A DNA stretch of 64,000 nt from Haliotis asinina (GCF_037392515.1 NC_090280.1:25053118-25117117), one strand, 5' to 3'. Shown: positions 33,301 through 43,477, counted from the stretch's first letter. Made by a program: numbers and translations. Notes: generated by a model not told the origin, from the letters alone.

Positions 33301-36300
33301 GGATTGGGTGACAAGAAGTGTTTAGGATTGGGTGACAAGTAGTGTTTAGGATCGGGTGGCAAGCAGTGTTTAGGATCGGGTGGCAAGCAGTGTTTAGGAT
33401 TGGGTGACAAGCAGTGTTTAGGATCGGGTGACAAGCAGTGTTTAGGATCGGGTGACAAGCAGTGTTTAGGATTGGGTGACAAGCAGTGTTTAGGATTGGG
33501 TAACAAGCAGTGTCTAGGATTGGGTAACAAGCAGTGTTTAGGAATGGGTGTTTAGGATTGGGTGACAAACAGTGTTTAGGATTGGGTGTTTAGGATTGGG
33601 TGACATGCAGTGTTTAGGATTGGGTGATTAGCAGTGTTTAGGATTGGGTGACAAGCAGTGTTTAGGACTGGGTGACAAGCAGTGTTTAGGACTGGGTGAC
33701 AAGCAGTGTTTAGGATTGGGTGACAAGCAGTGTTTAGGACTGGGTGACAAGCAGTGTTTAGGACTGGGTGACAAGCAGTGTTTAGGATTGGGTGACAAGC
33801 AGTGTTTAGGATTGGGTGACAAGTGTGACAAGTATTGTTTAGGATTGGGTGACAAGTATTGTTTAGGATTGGGTGACAAGCAGTGTTTAGGATTGGGTGA
33901 TTGAATGATAAGCTGTTACGTAATAGATACGTTTTGAAGTAGATCTTTAAGAATGTACAAGTACAAGTAATCTACCCCATGAAAATGTAAATTTGACATG
34001 CTCTTCACAAATTATTAACGGTTAGACTATCTGCTTCATTTATGCCTGGCATCATGTCCCAGCCGCTGAAATCAATCGAGGCTCCATGTGACAACCCGCT
34101 GCCATAGCTGGGATATTGCTGAGTGCGGTGTACACACCTATAGAACCATTGGTATTATTTCTTCTTGTAATACTTAGTTTAATAGTTTCTGACTAAACAC
34201 TTCTACCTACAGACTTGTATGCCAAGGTGAACAAAAAGAGAAGGCGCAGGAGAGAAGGTATAGCCCATCTTTCCATCCTTGTGGTCAGTGAGTCTCACCT
34301 TAGGTGAGGGGCGGTGGGGTAGTCTAGTGGATAAAGCGTTCGCTCGTCACGCTGAAGATATGGATTCGATTCTCCATATGGGTTCAATGAAGACCATTTC
34401 CGGTGTCCCCGCCATGATGTTGATGGAATATTGTTAAAAGCGGCGTAAAGCAAATCTCACTTGAGGTGACGCTATACATGACGTCATCTATACCTCATGA
34501 CGTCATCTTAGCCCCTGACTATTTACCTCAGCGGTGTGTCCGTGTGTCTTTTCTGTGACAATGTGCGGATGTAGCTGCCGTCTAGAGCATTGACATTCAC
34601 CGTGTTTGGTGGTTTTCCTTTGTCATGAAAGAAACTATGGTTATGGGTGCGAATCCCCAAACATGGTTCTTTGTTTGTCAGCATCAGACCATGGGTGTTT
34701 AACACAAGCTGTAGTCAGTGTCACTGACGGATGTAAAAAAACAAACACTTTAACAAAGATTTCAACGAAACCCGCACAGACACTTGCTGTTTTTGACACC
34801 TTCTCATCAGGTGTCTTTGTTGTAAGAGATTACTGTTTGACATCCTACAGAAGTTTGACACCCATCCTATAGAAGCCTTTTTGGCCATTTGTCATTAATT
34901 TCCAAACGTACATGTTGAATTATTAAGTTACAAACTTGAAACTTCAACAAAATAAGTTGAAAAAAGCGAAACCCCGAATGACTCATCAAGGCCCATTCAG
35001 TACCAATCTCACACATCTCGTCTATAGTTCGTCTACTTTGTTCTCTTTTCCACAGTGTCTGATGTTTATGCCACGGTACAGAAGGCTCAATGCAAACAGT
35101 TCATGAATAGGGCTTATGCCGGCGCAGGGCCATCGGTAAGTGTGTACAAGAACTGTTTTCCTACAATACAAAACTGACAGGAAGATAATTTATTACCATT
35201 CAGTCAGTGTGTCGTAAAGACGTGGATACGAAATAGGCAACGTAAGGTGATGAATGAGTGAGTGAGTGAGTTTGGTTTTACGCCGCTTTCAGCATCAACA
35301 TCACGACGGGGGAACTCCAGAAATTGACTTCGCACATTGTACTAATGTGGGTAATCGAACCGGGGCCTTCGGCGTGAGGAGCGAACGCTTTAACCACTAG
35401 GCCACCCCACCGCCACGTGAGATAATGAATGCATTTGCGAAGATCGATGCTCATTATGTACACCATTGATTTTCTCGTTCATTCATTGACGTCAACTGCT
35501 GAGTGTTGCGTAAAGCAAACCTAACATATCATAAAACATATGTCAACACAGAACAGCAAAAATATATGTCATCACTTGGTTCACCAGTGGATGTAAGTTA
35601 AAGAGAAGAATAAAAAAACCCTCACAGCAGCCAAGTCGAGGCCACAGACAAAATTCTGGAACAATTATCATAATTATTATAGTCAATGTTTTTCTTTCAT
35701 TAAGAACAAACTTACGTATCACTAGCAGAAGGGCAGTATTTTCTCATTACTTCTATCAATAATTTTAATGGCGATGTTGTTACATTATGTTCATATTCAT
35801 TTAAGTAATGCAAAAACTTACAAATAAGTTACCAATAAGTTCAGTTCCTCATAAAAAACCAAGACCTATATGGGCATTAACCTTACAAGTCTTTTCAAAA
35901 GCCTGAACAACACAATGTAATATATTGGATGTGTGAAGAGATATCATGTGTTTAATACATCATAATGATCCCCTGTTGAGATCATACATATGTTTGCTGT
36001 CTCCAGTCGGAAAATGCAGTTCTAATCGACTATGCAGGACCAGTCGCTGCCGAATACAACAACTGTGGCGAAACGGTAGGTGTATTATACATATCCTGTC
36101 ACGTTCCGGGGAAGAGACTTCCCTGATTGGCTGACACAATGCCGAAACGACTCTAAGTTGCAACGAACACAAAGAGAAAGCATGTTCTTGGTTCAGTAAA
36201 TGTACCAGGTGCAGATTTGGGTTCAGTCATGGAATAAATTCTCATGATAGAAATGTTCGACATTTGTAAGTGCAGTTGTGTTAAAATTTCAGAATGATGA

Positions 36301-36496
36301 TGGTCTGACCTACGCCGACCTTGCCCTTGAATCGCCTACCCTGATCGACGGCAAACCAATCATACACAGAAGGGAGGAGCCTGTGGTATATGAAGAGATT
36401 GACTTCGCCCTCACCCCCGGGCCACAGCTTCCGGACAAGATATGGGAGGTGGAAGTGCAGGAGGAGGAGGAGAGACGACAGTGCCTCTGGGAGTGA
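27327..36496 (+). CDS. Ig-superfamily membrane receptor with tandem ITIMs
   Basis: Eleven predicted exons: 27327-27465, 27598-27951, 28111-28410, 29451-29714, 30173-30298, 30469-30484, 31498-31553, 34213-34257, 35056-35135, 36007-36075, 36293-36496. All have GT/AG borders, and the phases fit to give 1653 bases (550 residues). Layout: hydrophobic leader (FLLATVVTMFLFSSVAVTLC), three Ig domains (one phase-1 exon each), a transmembrane helix (VTAACSVLIVVIAFVIVAVVF) with a basic stop-transfer RRNRTKK, and a tail from six small exons. The tail has DLYAKV, DVYATV, AEYNN (Y-x-N) and two ITIMs, LTYADL and VVYEEI. It is likely an inhibitory cell-surface receptor signalling through SH2 phosphatases. 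Ligand unknown. The start could also be 27423. Exon 6 (16 bases) is the least certain. Confidence 0.82.
27598..27951 (+). CDS. Exon 2: V-type Ig domain lacking the first Cys
   Basis: 354 bases, entered and left in phase 1, so the domain is a self-contained cassette. It has the strand-F motif VQDAGTYYCQGS and a central Trp (YYVWVDG), but the strand-B position of the canonical disulfide reads VTMTMKP: Met instead of Cys. One extra Cys follows (NGCRQ), which might pair with the F-strand Cys instead. N-glycosylation sequons NVS and NSS. Confidence 0.8.
28111..28410 (+). CDS. Exon 3: second Ig domain
   Basis: 300 bases, phase 1 at both ends, acceptor ttgttcacag and donor gtgagt. Complete Ig signature: GENVTLTCSSS (strand-B Cys), TYIWRRDG (core Trp), HGDNYSCQAVEEG (strand-F Cys). 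It resembles the I/C2-type domains of CD22- and sialoadhesin-like proteins in strand order, but that is a general likeness. Confidence 0.85.
29451..29714 (+). CDS. Exon 4: third Ig domain
   Basis: 264 bases, phase 1 at both ends. KPLTVSCSADC (strand-B Cys), CTVTWWDT, SRSGQYTCHVNNSHG (strand-F Cys), and an NLT sequon. Two extra Cys (ADCNPAC) near strand B may form a second disulfide. It lies nearest the membrane; the transmembrane exon follows directly. Confidence 0.85.
30561..31256. repeat. ~26-bp intronic minisatellite, interrupted
   Basis: Many degenerate copies of a unit with the core tactcctacaagttaaggta. Copies at 30561-30817 and 30986-31256 are separated by a dispersed repeat at 30818-30985. 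The whole array lies in intron 6 of the Ig receptor. Confidence 0.85.
30818..30985 (+). repeat. Dispersed repeat 'tattggatatttatata...'
   Basis: ttattattggatatttatat and gcgcacatatccatgc with agtgcttgctcaaggcc recur in related form at 58124-58190. It splits the surrounding minisatellite, so it is an inserted mobile sequence of unknown class. Confidence 0.55.
31704..31862 (-). mobile_element. SINE-B copy
   Basis: On the plus strand gtgagtttagttatacgccg starts it, with caccagaaatggatttcaca and the reversed tRNA-like head (ggatcaaatccgc) at the right. Minus orientation, in intron 7 of the Ig receptor. Confidence 0.75.
32205..32396. repeat. C-rich tandem repeat
   Basis: Roughly 70-bp units built from ctacctccacccaaccgcca and cgccatccca. 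Pro/Thr-rich (+) and Gly/Trp-rich (-) open frames across it are artefacts of composition. Confidence 0.75.
32713..32866 (+). mobile_element. SINE-B copy
   Basis: tRNA-like head (gggtggcccagtggctaaag A-box region; gggttccattccct B-box), body tttctggtgtcccccaccgt, tail gctaaaagcggcgtaaat. It is a near-complete plus-strand copy in intron 7. Confidence 0.85.
33103..33903. repeat. 24-bp minisatellite, ~33 copies
   Basis: The unit core is gggtgacaagcagtgtttag with att/act/atc variants. Because 24 is divisible by three, both strands stay open (plus GDKQCLGL, minus NPKHCLSP repeats). There is no splice or start logic, and it lies inside intron 7 of the Ig receptor, so I regard it as non-coding. Confidence 0.9.
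34099..34133 (+). mobile_element. SINE-A tail fragment
   Basis: ctgccatagctgggatattg and ctgagtgcggtgta match the 3' part of SINE-A in plus orientation. 5' truncated. Confidence 0.55.
34307..34460 (+). mobile_element. SINE-B copy
   Basis: ggcggtggggtagtctagtg head, attcgattctccatat B-box region, body ccatttccggtgtccccgcc, tail ttaaaagcggcgtaaag. Intron 8 of the Ig receptor. Confidence 0.88.
35256..35415 (-). mobile_element. SINE-B copy
   Basis: Tail gtgagtgagtgag then ttttacgccgctttcagcat. Reversed head taatcgaaccggggcc and aggccaccccaccgcc at the right. Intron 9 of the Ig receptor. Confidence 0.88.
36293..36496 (+). CDS. Exon 11: tail exon with two ITIMs
   Basis: Acceptor aaaatttcag, stop TGA at 36494-36496. 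LTYADL (36305-36322) and VVYEEI (36383-36400) both fit (I/V/L/S)-x-Y-x-x-(I/V/L). Tyrosine spacing is 26 residues, compatible with tandem-SH2 phosphatases of the SHP type. The end is very acidic (VEVQEEEERRQ) and lies inside the first unit of a ~88-bp tandem repeat that continues past the stop. Confidence 0.85.
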   Translation, partial: NDDGLTYADLALESPTLIDGKPIIHRREEPVVYEEIDFALTPGPQLPDKIWEVEVQEEEERRQCLWE

Positions 36497-36745
36497 AGAT
36501 GAATGAACCTTGAGAATCTCCAGCTGCAGGACAAGACCATGGATCTGGAGGAGCTGGAGGAGGGAGGCTGTGCTTCTGGGAGTGAAGATGAAAGAACCTT
36601 GAGAATCTCCATCCGGACAAGACCTTTCGAGGTTGAAGAGCTGGAGGAGGGAGGATTTGCCTCTGGAAGTGAAGATGAAAGACACTTGAGAATCTCCAGC
36701 TGCTGGACAAGACCTGAGAGGTTGAATCTCAGAGTCTCAAGGTTA
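36440..36745 (+). repeat. ~88-bp tandem repeat across the receptor stop codon
   Basis: Three and a half units, repeat landmarks at 36489, 36578 and 36665 (gggagtgaagatga..., ttgagaatctcc, gacaagacc). The first unit encodes the end of the receptor. The same frame continues after two stops into LEELEEGGCASGSEDER and EELEEGGFASGSEDER. The repeat may be 3' UTR that arose by duplication of the acidic coding end, or an alternative C-terminal coding segment. Confidence 0.7.
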
Positions 36746-36832
36746 CATTGCGAAACATAACTAACATTTAATGGAATCATTTAGATAAGCAAATATGCTT
36801 TGAAAGCTGAATAGAACATTGGTATAAAAAGA

Positions 36833-36851
36833 GTGTGTGTGTGTGTGTGTG
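36833..36851. repeat. Short (GT)n
   Basis: Simple GT tract followed by gagagagtgggtggg. Confidence 0.85.
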
Positions 36852-36901
36852 AGAGAGTGGGTGGGTGCGTAACTATTGGCTTCTTTATAATGATCCACGG
36901 T

Positions 36902-36907
36902 AATAAA
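36902..36907 (+). terminator. Possible polyadenylation signal of the Ig receptor
   Basis: aataaa about 400 bases after the receptor stop codon, the first such hexamer on that strand downstream. No transcript evidence. Confidence 0.35.
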
Positions 36908-38369
36908 GAAACTGAATCCAGTGGTTCCTTTGCGAATTAGGTACATTGCAAGTTTTCACAACTAAGGAGTGTTATATATTCCCTAAATGTACGTATTTAA
37001 ACCTACATTTACACGTTCGCAATCTGCATCAAACTAGCATCTACCATTAAGGGGGTACCCCGTCGAGAGTGTATCTGTCTGTTTTCATTTCCACCGGTAC
37101 TTTTATATACAAGGTTGTGCACTGACCATAGGGAGAGAAATAACAGCTTTATAATTCACTTGCAAAGGTGACCAGTTTACTTGAGCATTATCATGACATC
37201 ATTTTCTTCCCTCATACGTAGTAGGGAATCTACCTCCTTTATTTTTGTCGAAATACAATAAGTTGTGAAAGTTAGTGTCAAACGGTTGTTGTATTTTTTG
37301 GAACTCATATAACGCTTGGCATCGTATTGTTCATATACTATAAGCATTTAGTCTTTATAGAGGCTCATACAACGTTTGGTATCTTGCTGATCATACATGT
37401 GTGGCTTCTTGGTGTTTGAATAGGCATGGCGTATTGCCTCTCTGGTCGACATGCTAGAAGTTCAGAAGATGAAGAATGAGGATATTTATTATGGAGGTAC
37501 AACTTCATTATGCTTTGCTCGGCAACGACATTAGAATCTATGTCGAACGTCGCCTATACATAATATAAAGAGGTTGTCTATCCATAACAACTGCCTTCAT
37601 TCTTCATGGCGTATTGGTTGTTCATAAGCCAGAGAGTTTTCTTTCAAATATGATAATATGTGTTTTGATCTTTTTTTTTACTGGAATCGGCATTTCATCA
37701 GTTCTATATTTTGTGTTTTGTTATTCATGTACGTTAGGCATGTGAGACGAACATTTTATTCAGTACCTTAGTGTGGAGCAATGCAGGGTAAATCAACCTT
37801 TATCTACGTCGACCTCTGTGATGAGGGGTTTAAATACGGTAGTACTTCCAGGACTGTATGTTGTAAGATTAGTGTGCCGTGATGCAGATCTGTTCCGTTA
37901 ACTTCACGGTTACTTGTATATAGATCTTTACATATTTACTCTATAAGTAACTTACCTTAACTGTGTTTCATGTTCTCTTATGATGACATTCTCTATTTTT
38001 TTCATCACATTTCATCAAAGCAGGTGTTCGTATTCACTAAGATTGTTGTTAACCGTCATGCATACGGTGTAGACAACATTTTTTTACGAATTCAGTTTTA
38101 CGAAACAATTCATAAGAAGGTGTATATGGTTTGTGTTTGATTAGGTTTTAATACATAAAACGAATATTTTGGACATTCACCACTGAGCCTTTGCAAGGAT
38201 TGTAAGACACCATTACAGACAGGGTAGCCGTACCCGTGGACACATGTCACTGCTGTTCACGATGACGTTGCCATGTCGTCATCTCAAATTCAGTGAGCTA
38301 TAAACAAATCAAAATTGAACAACATTCTGCATGGCAGTTTGTTAGGTTCTTTATATATGTACACGTGGA
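36908..38369. other. No recognisable feature
   Basis: AT-rich sequence, no open frame longer than 60 codons with any signature. Possibly further 3' UTR of the receptor near its start. Confidence 0.4.
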
Positions 38370-38700
38370 CGATAAGGTATGAACGTTACGTTCACCTTAG
38401 CGCAATGTCTGTCACATGTCTGTGTTACGTAGGAATTACGGTCAGCTGAGCGTTACAACAGCCCAAGCCTTTGTTAAGGTATGTAAGGTATGATCGCCTT
38501 AGTGCTGAAGTTGTGTTACGTATTTGTAAAGGTATGAAAGTTACGGTCACCTCGGCACTATAACCGTCGTAAGTCTATGTTAAGGTATGGAAGTTACGAT
38601 CGCCTTACCGCTGAGTTTGTGTTACTTCTATGTTAAGGTTTGGAGGCTGAGGTCTAAGATAGTCGGATGTCTATGTTAAGCTATGGGTGACGGTATACGT
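38370..38700. repeat. Degenerate ~57-bp tandem repeat
   Basis: Four to five irregular copies of a unit containing gttaaggtatggaagttacg and tcaccttagcgctgag. Related units recur at 42825-42915 and the cgtaagtct motif also appears in the fold-back elements, so this may be an expanded mobile fragment. Confidence 0.6.
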
Positions 38701-38978
38701 GTCACTGATGTTATGTTGACATTGCAATGTCGTCATCTCAATATGTATAAAACAATTCAAAACCGCATGGACGTTAGATATGTTCCTTTTGTGTAATGAT
38801 ATATACGTAAAGGAAGGCGTTATCTCCAACTTTTTCGAAATGTCGCATTAAAGAATACCTGGTGTATTCATTCTTGGCACCCGACTCAAATGTTGACCAG
38901 AGTAACGTCTGGCACTACCATTATTATATCATTATATTAATGTCTATTTGTTTCTCTCCCAGGAGAGCATGAAGAACT

Positions 38979-39079
38979 GGGCCTCCTTCCACGAAACTCT
39001 TAGTGATCGTAAGTCACTAAGGTTAAAGAAAGGGAGTTAAGGTTCACCTTAGTAAAAGTTGCTTTGTGAAAGAAGCCCC
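38979..39079. mobile_element. Fold-back (MITE-like) element
   Basis: About 100 bp with inverted ends: gggcctccttccacgaaact at the left, and the reverse of the right end, ggggcttctttcacaaagc. The arms contain gatcgtaagtcactaagg and its approximate complement. Non-coding. Confidence 0.6.
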
Positions 39080-39229
39080 TATGGTATGCTGTAGTTGGTT
39101 TCCATACGTATTCTACTAATCGTTAAACATGGAATGTGCCAATCCTCAAATTATTTTTATTCTATATTTGCTATTTTGCAATACCTGTTTCTGGTAAATA
39201 AATGCTTGAGCAAATAGAGTTTTTGTTAC

Positions 39230-39720
39230 ACTCGGCAATGCCACCAAGAGGGTGTGTGACGCCAAGGCATTCCAGCAACAAGTTTTCCGCCTATTCGGTG
39301 ATGGCGAGATGTCCTGTACGTAGTGCTCAGGTCACCATCAGTTGTAGTTAAACACCGTCGAGCTCGGACAGTCCATTGGTGGGTCACCGTGTTTGGCAAT
39401 TTGACTCCTGAAAGTTCCTAAGACTTCGGTCCTGCTCCGCCACAAAGCACATGGGGAAACCATGTGGTCTCACCTTAGGCATGTGAGTTTGTTCAAATTT
39501 GCCTCTGTTCACCCAGCAGTAAATGGGTACCCGTGAGGTAATGTCCTCTCTATCTATAACCTCTATCTCCTCTAATCTATAACCTTGTAGCGCCTAGGAG
39601 GCAGCTTGGGTTATCCGGGGTGATGATAATCAGATTCTGATTACAGCGTCGAGTGAGCAACGAGTCAGATGGATACTAGGCGCTATGTAAGTGAATTATT
39701 ATCATTATTATCATTCTCTT
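39230..39720 (+). mobile_element. ~490-bp SINE-like repeat with 5S-rRNA-like head
   Basis: The stretch 39350-39408 (tagttaaacaccgtcgagct, then cggacagtccattggtgggtcacc) resembles the internal promoter region of 5S rRNA as found in 5S-derived SINEs (GTTAAGCAACGTCGGGC...GGATGGGTGACC). The body has cccagcagtaaatgggtacc. It ends in an ATT/ATC-rich tail (attattatcattattatca). The identification rests on visual likeness only; part of it could be an unrelated repeat. Confidence 0.4.
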
Positions 39721-39782
39721 TCCTTGGTACAATAATTCAAAGGGATGCCTATGCGCATACTGTTAAGTTCCAGCTGTCCGTG

Positions 39783-39929
39783 TGTGAGTTAGATTAGTTT
39801 TACGCAGCTATTATCAGCAATATCACGACTGGGGGCACCAAATGGGCTTCACGCATTGCACCCATGTGCGGAATCGGCGTGACGGTCTTAGGAGTGACAT
39901 TGTAACACCTATTCTGTCACCGCATGTCG
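39783..39929 (-). mobile_element. SINE-B copy, degenerate
   Basis: gtgagttagattagttttac tail, caccaaatgggcttcacgca body. The tRNA-like head at the right is decayed. Confidence 0.75.
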
Positions 39930-41732
39930 GAGGGGACTATACCTGGATCCTATAGAAGGGATGTTACTTCGTGCCTATCAGTACCTAACAACTGTTTGAT
40001 CGAGATATCACTCTGTAGATTAAAGAGATTTTACTGCGTAAGGTATTCTTGTATTCACTGTTCATCATGGCGTGTTTTACTCAGATGTAGTCTGGGTGGG
40101 TTTGGTGTAACTTGAAGAATTATGAATTATGAATTAAATCAGTTGTAGTTTCGCGACAACACCTTCCCGGCAAGACTTTGTTCAAAAGAGCTATCTTATC
40201 ACTGAAACGATCCCATACTCAAGGTCAACGCTCATAGTCCTAAGACCGATTTGCAGAAACCAGACTGGATAATGAATTTTTAGAAAGCGTGTGCGTGCAT
40301 TTTGTATGAGTGTGGTAATTAATACATAGACACATAGGAATCGCATGGTTATCCTTTCCCAGACCCGTCTAGTCCGTTAGTCAAAATTGGATAATTACCA
40401 TGGCAGCAGACCTTATTGTCATGACAACGCATCCTGTCTCACAATAGTGTCGTCTACACCACATGACCATATTACTACACTTATCGCGGGTCATGATGAC
40501 CTTAGTGATACAAAGCTAATACCCTCATGCCGTCAGTGATCTGCACGCATGTAATGAGAACTCTACAAATCTAGTTGATCGTACCTTAATTATGCCTTTA
40601 TTATATTGATAAGCCTAAAAATTTTAGGGTCGTCCGTTTTTATTCTTGACATTTCAGGATAATAAGTTGAAATTTCAAGACACGTATTACAGATATGTTG
40701 AAATTTCAAGATAAGAGGTTGAAATCTCGGGATTGTTATCTAGAACTTTTCATTTAATATCTTGAAATTTCAGTTTAATATGTTGATACTGTCAAGAAAA
40801 AACTTCATATTGCCCTAAACAGCTTCCGTATAGAAGGCCTCTACAGAGAGGGCTTTGAATTTACTGATTTTCTTCAGTCGTGACTTTCAGTAATGTATGA
40901 AGACACGAATCAATTTCGTATTCATATACCCGCATGTTTCTCTACAGTTGACTCAATATTCAGTCCAAATATGGGTCAAATTTCCTTCCTTGTATCAGAC
41001 CGGACAAAGCTGCCTCACACCGAATAACTCATCCCTGGGTGCCCCTTGTGGTTGACCTTACACATGTGAAACTACCCCAAACAACCCACGTCTGCTCAAA
41101 AGGAAATATGTCCTTGTTCATTATGTATCAAGGCTGCTGTCAGTTTCACATTTCTTCTTTACCACACACAAGACACCCTAATGTTGATAAATGTGGTGCG
41201 GGTGTTCGGTCGCCATGGTTACAGCGATAACCTGGACTACGAATGTAGGCATCGTGTTGATTTTGTTAGAAAGAGTAATATTACATACCAGCAACAGTTT
41301 ATTCATAATTCATACCTGAATATGTTCATGAAGTGACATTGATTTCATGTCATTTAGATAATTGCTCACGTGATGAATCCCAGGAAATGAAGCTGCTGTG
41401 ATTCACCAAGTCTGAAAGATAAGTGATCGCTGTCATGGACACCAGGACATTGTCATTGAGACAAAACACAATATTTTGCGTCCGTTACGAAACAATCATA
41501 CACAGGTCGTATTCTGATATTCTGTAGTTTGTCCCACATGCAAAGTGCTCTTCCGTATCCAGACTGATCACACTTAGGTGACCCGATCACATCCAAGATA
41601 TGGTGTTTGTGTGTGTGTGGTGGTGGGGTTATCTTGTTGTGCACTGGTTAGCCATTGTTCCAAAGTTACACCTCTTATGACAAGCACGGGTTACTGAAGA
41701 CCAATTCTAACTCGGATCTTCACGGGTATTAA
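39930..41732. other. No gene recognised
   Basis: AT-rich. A short self-similar stretch (ttgaaatttcaagata-type motifs, 40655-40795) is the only local structure noticed. Open frames at 39924-40115 and 41039-41230 have no signature. Confidence 0.4.
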
Positions 41733-41860
41733 GTGAATGAGTGCGTTTAGTTTTACGCCGCTTTTATCAAGGCGGACACCAGTCTTGACTCAACGTACCC
41801 ATTCCTACATTTGAGAAACGAACCCGAGTCCTCAGAGAGAGGCTTTAATAACTCATAAAA
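41733..41860 (-). mobile_element. SINE-B fragment
   Basis: gtttagttttacgccgcttt tail and a decayed aacgaacccgagtcctcag head region. Confidence 0.65.
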
Positions 41861-42072
41861 CGACTGACATTTACAAGTGTTCAGGTGACAAATCGGCAGT
41901 TTTGCACACTGGCTGTGACATGTGCAGCTGACACATTTCTGACTCATAAAGGTTCAACTCACATGCGATCTATTCACGGCTAACTGACTAATGAGCCGGA
42001 AACATGACTGACATGGAAAACATCCGTGCAAACCAGCACATGAATGTACAAACGTACATTTCAGAAATAGCA

Positions 42073-42229
42073 AGTTAGGTTTTACACCGCTTTTAGCGAT
42101 ATTCTAGCAATAATACGCGGGGAACAACAGGAATGGATTTCACACATTGTGCGCATGTAGGGAATCGAACTCAGGTCCTCAGTACCGTGACGAGCGAACG
42201 CTTTGACCACAAGGCTACCCCACCGCCCC
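42073..42229 (-). mobile_element. SINE-B copy
   Basis: gttttacaccgcttttagcg, caggaatggatttcacacat, gggaatcgaactcaggtcct, and aaggctaccccaccgcccc at the head. Confidence 0.85.
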
Positions 42230-43386
42230 AGTTCAGATATAGAACACATGAACAGACGTGTGAAACATTCGTTATAATTACGCTCTTGTTACATCTATGC
42301 ATAATTTTCTGTTGATTTATCACAGACACATGAATTCGTATGCAAGGGCAAGAGTGAAAAACATGAACACTGTTCAGCATAATATGCTTTTGAATACGTC
42401 AGCTGCACAGCAGTGTCAACCATAGCAATGGTTTCCACAAAACGATTGTGTGCAGCTGTATAAATGATCAATATTGGATAGAACTCATGTGCTCACAATT
42501 CTCAGCTGTCGGGCAGGGTTAAGTTAATGCGACAACTGTAATATGCTAATAATTTCGTCCATATTGTAAGTTTAGAATTGAAAGAAAACTAATCCATCTG
42601 GGTGGTTATAATTCATATCCTCGTCTTTGATCTCGTTAGCATATCCACCTGAACGTATGCATGGGTGAGAGAGAAAATTCCCTTCACTACCACTTGCGTC
42701 TATGTTGCGTTTCAGTATATTGGTATACTGTGTTTCAGTGCATACATGTGCAACGTTTCAGGGTCTTGTCGCTGTCAGTTGGCCTGGCTACCTTTGTCGA
42801 AGCTAACCAAATCACTAAAAACTACCTGAGTCTATGTTAAGAGATGGGAGTAACGGCCACCTTAACGCTGAGACTACCTGAAGTCTGTGTTAAGGTATGG
42901 GTCACCTTAGCACTAAGTTCGCTTTGCAGAACGACACCAAGGACTGAGAGTACTACTACTGCAGCCATCAAATACAATACAGCAGATGTGCGTGTGATGG
43001 AATCAGTGTATATACAGTGAAACCCGAAGCCTGGTATAGTGATTCAACTGTTTGCAGCTGGTCTGGCTGTGCTCAGTATCGTCCTGGGATAATTTCCTAA
43101 GGGTGACAACACGTCCGCTGGTGTAGTGATGTTAACTATTAATCACAGTTTTTGTAGTATTGATTGTAGAAGATGTAGATGTGAATGTTCGTGTGGATGT
43201 GGCTGGGGATGTAGGGTCTGTTCTTGGCTGTAGTTATCAGTACGAATGTAATTGTTGGTTGAAACTGTGCATGTAACAGTGATGATAGTGGTGGTTGAAG
43301 AAATGTAGGAATGTTGCAGTGTTTGAAACTGAATGCTATTAGTGACTGTAACCTTGGATGTACAAACAGTTTAAATGGACCGACTT
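42230..43386. other. No gene recognised; repeat echoes
   Basis: 42825-42915 carries two units like the 38370-38700 repeat (gtctatgttaagagatggga, ccaccttaacgctgag). No supported coding sequence. Confidence 0.4.
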
Positions 43387-43477
43387 GCACAAAGCAATCT
43401 TGGCACCACAACGATTGTAACTCAAATACCCCAACATATAGGCTTAAGATAGTTGTAGCGCTAAGACTGCTTTGTGC
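43387..43477. mobile_element. 91-bp fold-back (MITE-like) element
   Basis: The left arm starts gcacaaagcaatcttggca. The reverse complement of the right arm starts gcacaaagcagtcttagcg. About 30 of 39 arm positions agree, leaving a loop of ~13 bases. Transposition class unknown. Confidence 0.7.

Noticed and set aside
33103..33903. Regular 24-bp repeats as a CRISPR array, or a secreted repeat protein
   Set aside because: Units are head-to-tail without unique spacers, in a eukaryotic intron. Open frames follow from the unit length being a multiple of three; there is no leader or splice support.
36281..36780. Ser/Leu-rich reverse frames of 99-156 codons
   Set aside because: Antisense shadows of the receptor's last exon and its acidic repeat.
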